From Effrenium voratum (lineage: Eukaryota > Sar > Dinophyceae > Suessiales > Symbiodiniaceae): a stretch of DNA of 64,000 nucleotides. Positions 57,591 through 64,000 of this stretch are shown here, one piece after another (within the stretch, counting starts at the first letter, position 1; every line of letters starts with the position of its first letter). Location of the stretch: the NCBI GenBank assembly GCA_963377175.1, contig CAUJNA010001478.1, forward strand, positions 2,501-66,500. Direction: 5' to 3'. A model generated the notes under the pieces. That model was not told the DNA's origin and ran no database searches. It worked only from the letters and a program-made list of their open reading frames with translations. Made by a program: the position numbers and the translations under genes.

Positions 57591-58660
57591 CGTGAACGGA
57601 GTCCCATCTCTTTCCCGTGTTGAGTCCCCATTCTATTCCTGAATAAAGTTCCATTCTATTCCTGTATAGAATCCCATTCTATTCCTGAAAAAAAACTATA
57701 GAATGGAGGGGGGCCACATAAAATGGGACTCCACCTCATACTATGCGCGAATAAAATCCATTTGCAAAAAGAATCCGGACGTAGAATGGGACAGAGTCCA
57801 AGTTTTCAAGAATAGAATGGGACTCTACCCCATCTATTCGCGAATAGGACTCTCTTAATGCGAATAGAAGACCCCTTCTATTCAGGAATGGAATGGGACT
57901 CTACACAAGAAAAGAATAGGATACAAAGAGTCCAGTCGCTTCCTGTGTAGAGTCTCTTAGTCCTGTTCTAGGACTTTAATCATGAATAAGCTTGGCTCGG
58001 ACTGAATGGCTCCAAAAAAATAGATCTAATCAGAATTTCACATAGAACGGGACTCTACCCTGTTCTGTTCGTGAATAGAATGGGATTCTACCCCGTTTTA
58101 GAATGGGAATGGGACTCTGAGTAGAATCGAAGCAGTTCCATTCTATTTCCCATTCTACTCGCAATAGAATGCACAGAGTTCTGCGAATAGAATGGAACTC
58201 TGTTCCTCTTATAGAGGAACGCTGTCCCATTTTGTTCAAACTCCTATTCCATTCGCGAACAGAACGTGGCAGACAGAGTCCCATCTTGTTTGCGAACAGA
58301 ACAGGGTAGAGTCCCATTGTTTTCGCGAACAGAATGTAACTCAGTCCATTCTACTCTGTGGGGCTCTGAATAGAATGGACAGAGTCCATTCTATTCGCGA
58401 CTAGAATGGGACTCTACCCCGTTTCTGTTCGCGAACCGAGTAGGGCTCCAAATAGTATGGGACAACGCTCGGACTCTGAATGCGAAGAGAACGGGACTGT
58501 AACCGATCTGTTCACCAATAGAATAAGCTTTGAATAGACAGAGTTCCATTCGACCCGCACGTAGAAGAAACTCTTGAATAGAATGGGACACGACCGTTCT
58601 ATTCGCGAATAGCATGGAACTGTAAACGATTCTATTCCTTGTCGTGACTTTGAACCCCTC
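57590..58660. repeat. GAATAGAATGGGACTCTACC minisatellite in both orientations
   Basis: About 1 kb of imperfect units. The same words occur forward (AGAATGGGACTCTACC) and reverse (GAGTCCCATTCTATTC), often joined at TTCGCGAA palindromes. The array therefore has extensive potential for hairpins. Confidence 0.8.
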
Positions 58661-58729
58661 CTATCGTTGTTTTTCCCCATTCGACAGGAAGGGGTTGTTA
58701 GATTTTTTGTTGGAATCCGATCCCGCCCA

Positions 58730-59195
58730 GTATCCTGCTGCTCGCCAGTGGATCCCGCCAGAGCGGCTCGTCAGTAGATCCCGCCGAGTATCCCGCCAGA
58801 GCGGCTAGTCAGTGGATCCCGCCGAGTATCCCGCCAGAGCTGCTCGCCAGTGGATCCCGCCGAGTATCCCACCAGATTAGCCCGCCAGATCTCGCCAGAG
58901 CGGCTCGCCAGTGGATCCCGCCGAGTATCCCACCAGATTAGCCCGCCAGTGGATCCCGCCGAGTATCTCGCCAGAGCGGCTCGCCAGTGGATCCCGCCGA
59001 GTATCCCACCAGATTAGCCCGCCAGTGGGATCCCGCCAAGTATCTCGCCAGAGCGGCTCGCCAGTCAATCCCGCCGAGTATCCCACCAGATTAGCCCGCC
59101 ACTGGATCCCGCGTCCCGCTGAGGCTTCCTTGCCGGTGGATCCTGCCGAGTATCCGGCCAGTATCGAGCCGGAGCGGCTTGCCAGACGCCAGTGG
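58730..59195. repeat. CCAGTGGATCCCGCCGAGTAT minisatellite
   Basis: Eight or so units of about 38-65 bp built from GCCAGTGGATCCCGCCGAG, TATCCCACCAGATTAGCCCG and TCGCCAGAGCGGCTC blocks in variable order. Confidence 0.85.
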
Positions 59196-59309
59196 ATCCC
59201 GCCATGTTAAAAAGGGGCGATGAGAATTCGGAGTCGAAGTCTCTAGGATGCGGAGGAATTTGTTGTAACGGCCATAAGCTCGTGAGTGTAAAGGGTGGGG
59301 ATTGCTCGA

Positions 59310-59413
59310 AGCGACATATATATATATATATATATATCCGCCGACATTGCTCGGCGTGTCGGACACCTAAGAGAGGATAGAGGATAACCCCCCCCCTAAC
59401 CCCCCCCCCCCCG
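59310..59413. repeat. TA run and C runs
   Basis: A TA dinucleotide run (about 59317-59337), then C9 and C13 runs split by TAA at about 59388-59413. They lie directly before the SINE candidate. Confidence 0.85.
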
Positions 59414-59427
59414 CCCGACGTCTCATA

Positions 59428-59620
59428 AAGGAAGGACCGCGCGGCAATTTGATGGTGTCGCAAAACAGGGGTCCCAGGCTCGATTCCCGCTGCCGGCTCT
59501 TTGCTGGTTTGGGGTTCCTGCCTCCTTTTGCAGAAAATCTGGAAAAACTCTGTGTTTTTGGACGTCCTAATTGTGAAAACGCTGGAAAACCCGTGTTTTT
59601 TGCTGGAAATATTGGGGAGC
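59428..59620 (+). mobile_element. Candidate tRNA-derived SINE
   Basis: GGCTCGATTCC (about 59479-59489) matches the RNA polymerase III B box GGTTCGANTCC at ten of eleven positions. GGCAATTTGATGG, about 30 bases upstream, is A-box-like. The B-box region can form an imperfect T-arm with the following CCGC. Beyond the tRNA-like head there is an unrelated body with GCTGGAAAA/GGAAAAACT words up to about 59610. A full tRNA does not fold, so this is a SINE or pseudogene, not a tRNA gene. There is no second copy in the window. Confidence 0.4.
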
Positions 59621-59639
59621 AGAGGGGAAATGCAAGGAA

Positions 59640-60064
59640 GTGCAAGTGAAATGAGGGCAGGAAATAGGAAGTCGACATGACAGGAAAGCAGCGGGACATG
59701 AAAGGGAAACAAAGGGGAACTGAAAGGGACATGCAAGGGACAGAAATGAAAACAAGGGGAGCGCAGGGGGAAGGAGAGGAAACAAAGCACAAGGAAACCA
59801 AGCACGACGGGAGATGTAGGGAAATGACTCGCAACGAAAGAACGGGACATACATGGCAAATGAAGCGGACATACCGAGAAAATGTCAGGGACATGAAGGG
59901 GGGGCTGAATGGCATGGAAGGGACAGGACCAGGACATCATGGGAAACGTGACAAGGACATGAAGGGGGAAAGCCAGTAGTGAGATGACAGTTCAGGGTCA
60001 TGCAGGGGCAGTGCCCGGACATCGAGGCAACTCGGGGGGGGGACGTGACGCTGCAATGCAGAGA

Positions 60065-60099
<35 letters not shown>

Positions 60100-60263
60100 G
60101 GAGAGAGCGGGAGAGAGACAGAGAGAGAGACAGAAAGAGAGAGAGAGAGAGACAGAGCCACAGACAGAGCCAGAATCAGAGAAACAGAGAAAGAGACAGA
60201 CAGAGAGAGAGAGACAGCGAGAGAGAGAAAGACGGAGACTGAGAAAGAGAGACACAGAAAGAC

Positions 60264-60297
<34 letters not shown>

Positions 60298-60345
60298 AAG
60301 AGAAAGAGAAAGAGAAAGAGCGAGAAAGTGAGAGAGTAGAGAGGT
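59640..60345. repeat. Purine-rich region with GA microsatellite
   Basis: The plus strand is strongly purine-rich. First come degenerate GGACATGAAAGGG words (to about 60000), then GA and GACA runs (about 60058-60345). The bias continues to about 60600. Confidence 0.85.
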
Positions 60346-60512
60346 TCGAATTAGGGTGCCCTTTTTCTGTAGAGGGGCGTGGACAGGAAGGAGACAGGGA
60401 GACAGAAAGAGACAGAGAAACAGAGACAGCGAGAGAGAGAGAGTGGGAGATTGAGGAGAGAGAGGCTTGGGGGGATGGGGAGAATGGGGAGCAGAGGGAG
60501 GGAGAGAGGACG

Positions 60513-60599
60513 ACAGAACGCAGGAGGGAGACAAGGGAGAGGGAAGAAGGAGAAAAGGGAGAGGACAATGTCGGCGGACTGAGCCGGAGGCTCTAAAGT
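60513..60599. repeat. Dispersed repeat, copy 2 (ends GAGCCGGAGGCTCTAAAGT)
   Basis: Aligns with 35093-35182. It also follows a GA-rich region and ends in the same hairpin. A shorter relative of the last 34 bases lies at 30296-30330. Confidence 0.7.
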
Positions 60600-60739
60600 A
60601 TATATTTGCTTCTTGTCCTAGTTTGTGTTTTCTTGTCGTGGTTCGGCAGCCCCCTGAGATTCTGCTCCTGGATGAATATCTAAAGTGTCAGCATGTGTCA
60701 GCATCTGCTGGGTCTACAATTGCCCTATATTGCCCTCCC

Positions 60740-63060
60740 CAGCAGCAACATCAGGAGGGTTTGCTGAGGAGGTCAAGCCGCAAGAGATTGGTGCCACCCT
60801 CTCAACGAGTACACCGAAGATCTCAGCCAACAATAGTAGCCATTCGGTCCTTTTGAGACCCAACGAAAACTCCATTCTTATCTCGGCAAAAACCTCCAGC
60901 AATACTAAATCAAATCGAAACTCAACCTCGGTGTCGGCAAGGCTGGCCAAATCTACTATCTAACCTCAAAGCATTTAAATTGATTGGCAAGCAGCGAACG
61001 CAGCAGGTGCTCCCGCCTATGTGATCGAGAATCGCCAACCAGATGCGTATTTCAGCACTTCTTCAATGGGAAGGGATGCCTGGAATGATACTTGAATCGC
61101 GTGGATGGCATCATCAAGACTCCAGCCGAACACGGGATTACAAGTCCGAGATAAGAGCCTGCATTACCTGTCCAGGGATTCCGATTCAAAGCCTGACCGC
61201 GTCACATTGCAAAAAAGGCACTTCGTGCTGTTGGCAGCTCGAATGGCAGTCCGATCCTCGAAGTTGAAACTAACCTCCCTCATTTGGTGAACTGTGCACA
61301 ACTTGTTCAGCACTGGCACGCCAGCCTCGGCAAATGGGGGGAGGTTGAGGACGTTGGATTGGCCGAAACAAACGCAAATGCAGCAAAACTGCCAAAGCCC
61401 ATTGCGCTGGAAGATCCGTCCGAAACAGAGTATCAGTGGATTTCATACCGCTGTCAAACGTGAGACCCTGTTCACGCTCACAGCAGTGATGACGATGACG
61501 TGAACGATTCTCACGTGCTGTCCACAACACCTTCGTGCCTTGAAACCTCGCCCTGAAGCAAGTCTCAACAATTGGAAGGGTTTTGGCACCGAACTCAAGA
61601 TTGGCCGTTGACCTCAAAGACCAACATCTTCTTCGGCGCACATACTCGCACCGTCTAAACTCGTTGAAGAACAATTTTGGAGGTATTCCCGAAGTGCTGA
61701 AGATTTTCCTCCGGGCTAGTTTGTGTTCAAATTACATCACTGCAAGCTTCTACGCCTATACCCACCATTGCACTAGTACTTGACGATATCTTAAGCATTT
61801 ACACATCTGCGGCAGGCATTGCCCAGAAGGCGCCGAGTTGCCCAGGCAGCACCCTGGATGATGCCATAGTGGGAATTAAAAAAAAGCAGCTGCGTGTTTT
61901 TGAGGCTGGCCAGGTTGTCGGAGACACTGACTCCCAAACCTCATGCGACGCGCACACTCCTTCTCACCTGTCCTCAAATGTCTGCCTATGGGACAACAAC
62001 CCGGGGCTGAGGCAGCTAACGAGTTCGGCATCTTTGCGTCTCCTGTCCCAATCACATTCCAAATCAATCAACAAACCCAGAACACTTGACCCTTGAAACA
62101 GGATTGGACGCCGCTCATCGTGTCATCGTCCCTCAGTCATTGCAATGTTATGGGCGTTCTCAGCTTTGTGTGTGTGTCGACGATTTGCAGTACACACTGC
62201 GCGCATAGAGTGCAGTTGCCGCTGCTTGCGCGCAGGCTGTCCTGGGCAAAACAAAAAATGATTTGTGTGTGTGTGTGTGTGCAAAAAGCAAAGGTGTATA
62301 TTTGATTGGCCGTCGGTGGGCGCATGTCACACGTTGGGAAACGGCAATTCCACGGATATCCAGTGAGCCAGCATGGGCCAGCTCCATGCCCAGGCATTGC
62401 AAACAATTTTCGCCAGCAGCGCATGCGCTTTACACGATGGCACTACACCCAATCATCGCTGACGATGGCCTGCAGTAGACGTGGCTGCTCCTCACTGATT
62501 GCATGCTGACTTGCACATTTGATTGGGTGAAGACGAAGGCTCAGAAACAAAACTGCGACAAAAGGGAATATGGATGATGTTGTCGCTCAAACATTCCGAG
62601 TCTACAAGGTCACATCCACAGAACGCATCAAGCACCTGACCGCGATGCGTATGAATGGACAATGCGATTCTGAACATCAAGAAGCATCGAAAGGAACCCA
62701 TGCAAAACAAGAGGCACAGTTGAAAGGACACGCATCAACGGAGCGATCAAGAGTGGACGGACTCCTGTCAATGGTCTGACGACCGCGAGCACTACAAGAA
62801 GACTTTTCCATGCCCAAGCAACTGGAGTTACTGCTGGTGATGAAGAGCCATCACCAACAAAATGGCAACACAGCTTCCTCAAGCAGATCAACCAAATGCA
62901 CCATGTATCCAACCGACAAGATACCACCTCGACCATCTCAGTTTCTCTTTGCACGTCTCCAAGATGATGATTCATATTCACAGACTTTGTCAACGGCGAT
63001 TTTCCATATGTGGCGAGCGGGTCAAAGTTTCACACAGCCGAATCTGACGTGGCCATTCTG
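60740..63060 (+). pseudogene. Degenerate coding-like region, unknown
   Basis: Several plus-strand segments read like protein but in changing frames: EEVKPQEIGATLSTSTPKIS (near 60765), SLHYLSRDSDSKPDRVTLQK (near 61160), PILEVETNLPHLVNCAQLVQ then WHASLGKWGEVEDVGLAETN (near 61255-61370), MGQQPGAEAANEFGIFASPV (near 61990), and a piece near 62810-62930. One frame change falls on an A6 run at about 61210. I see no RT, integrase or other known motif. It may be the decayed 5' part of another element or of a host gene. Confidence 0.3.
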
Positions 63061-63061
63061 A

Positions 63062-64000
63062 TGCACATGAGTCACTTCCTGTAGCCATTGTTTGACTGGA
63101 AACTGTGATTTCTACAACTTGGACTCGGCTGCAATTTTGACTCTGGAAGTTCTGTGCGTCATCAAAAGTTGTACTGGAATTGAGACAGCTAGTTTTGTTC
63201 CTCTTTGGCTTGAAACTTGACCTCCACACAATCGCTACCCTTTCCGGCTCAAGGCCCTTCTTCATATGGATGGTACAGTTGGCCTACAAGAGAAAATGAG
63301 CCATTTGCTGTCCGTGCCTTCAAGAGGAAAAAGTGAAGACAAATAATTCCTCAACCTCCAGTTGAAAATTCCTTTATACTCAGAAGTAGATCCAGGAACT
63401 ACGCAACATAGATTGAGGGGTCCTGTCCCCTCAATATCGGTCCACAAAGGGGAGGGAGGGATGGGTCCATTTAAGAATATGCATACAACTGACAAGATAT
63501 GTTGCATACAGGCTGCCCTGGATTCGCACAAGCTCCGTTGCCCGATAAACAACTGCCTCATGGAACCTGACCTTCAGCAACTGCGTCTTTAACCTTCAAT
63601 ATCAAAGGCCTCCCAGCGCCCATCGCATGCCAACAACATGCATGCAGCCACGCTGCATTGTAGCCGCGGAAATATCCGGACATGTTGCAAAGCATCTAAT
63701 TAAGAATTGCACTGCGGTTCGCATTTCATAATGATTTCCACTAGCTATTTCACCGTCTGCAAGAGCACGCCTGACATCCAAGCGTGCTGCAAGTCAAGCT
63801 GCCAATCAGCAAAGCCTCTTTGCAAAGCCTTTGGATGAGCATGCGCTGCCGCCCGGCAATGTCCACCACCAGGCCATTGGTTGAGGCGCCGTCGCTCTTA
63901 GCAGCATCGACAAGCCTTGGAGGCCAGCCACAGCGTGAGTGCTATCAAGGCTGAATGGCAAGGACCTGGATTTTCAAGCTTGTGACGAACCGAAATTCAA
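63062..64000. other. Right end, no recognised gene
   Basis: No motif, repeat or convincing open frame is visible. Confidence 0.5.

Noticed and set aside
59428..59505. Functional tRNA gene
   Set aside because: No closed acceptor stem or proper D-arm can be folded; only the T-arm region is convincing.
60341..60358. GGTTCGAATTA, B-box-like
   Set aside because: Two mismatches at the CC end, and the upstream DNA is a GA repeat with no A box.

Overview
The window looks like nuclear DNA of a dinoflagellate, possibly a symbiodiniacean-type alga; that lineage assignment is inference. The evidence is a relict-like spliced-leader sequence (28041-28056), very large Ty1/copia-type retroelements, long stretches of diverse minisatellites and microsatellites, and isolated GC-rich exon-like fragments in otherwise gene-poor DNA. 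There is no bacterial operon structure and I recognise no rRNA or complete tRNA gene.

The left 28.7 kb is dominated by one minus-strand copia-type composite. Two nearly identical 142-bp LTRs (3218-3359 and 28598-28739), bounded by the same 5-bp duplication GAATG, delimit a 25.5-kb insertion. Inside it lie two polyprotein series. Element A is the owner of the LTRs. It has a short gag start next to its 5' LTR (28562-28093), then resumes near 13045 with protease/integrase, RT, RNase H and an unusual 3' block: a methyltransferase-like domain, an SGNH-like domain, a Tpt1/KptA-type RNA 2'-phosphotransferase domain and a zinc ribbon. Element B (about 28092-13069) lies between the two parts of A. It has its own primer-binding site, a coiled-coil gag with CCCH-like fingers, protease, integrase, RT, RNase H, the same methyltransferase-like domain, an extra unknown ORF, a degenerate relative of the SGNH-like domain, and the start of a second KptA-like domain. 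B has no 3' LTR that I can find. A 0.4-kb antisense fragment of a P-loop NTPase or helicase gene is inserted in A between integrase and RT.

The middle (28.7-41.5 kb) holds an 0.8-kb CA/CAG array with a 98-bp potential Z-DNA tract, a GCGCGGCTTGCAA repeat cluster, a GA tract, and the minus-strand ruins of a third copia-type element, D. In D, gag-like, protease and integrase remnants are split by four tandem arrays (37.8-39.45 kb).

The right part (41.5-64 kb) is mostly non-coding and repeat-rich. It contains a few exon-like fragments, several minisatellites (53.2-53.8, 54.1-56.1, 57.6-58.7 and 58.7-59.2 kb), a candidate tRNA-derived SINE near 59.43 kb, about 1 kb of purine-rich DNA, and a degenerate coding-like stretch at 60.7-63.1 kb.

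Taken together, A and B represent a copia lineage whose RNase H is followed by a conserved accessory block of methyltransferase-like, SGNH-like, KptA-like and zinc-ribbon domains. That accessory block is the most promising candidate for an undescribed system. Every domain name in it rests on motifs read by eye.
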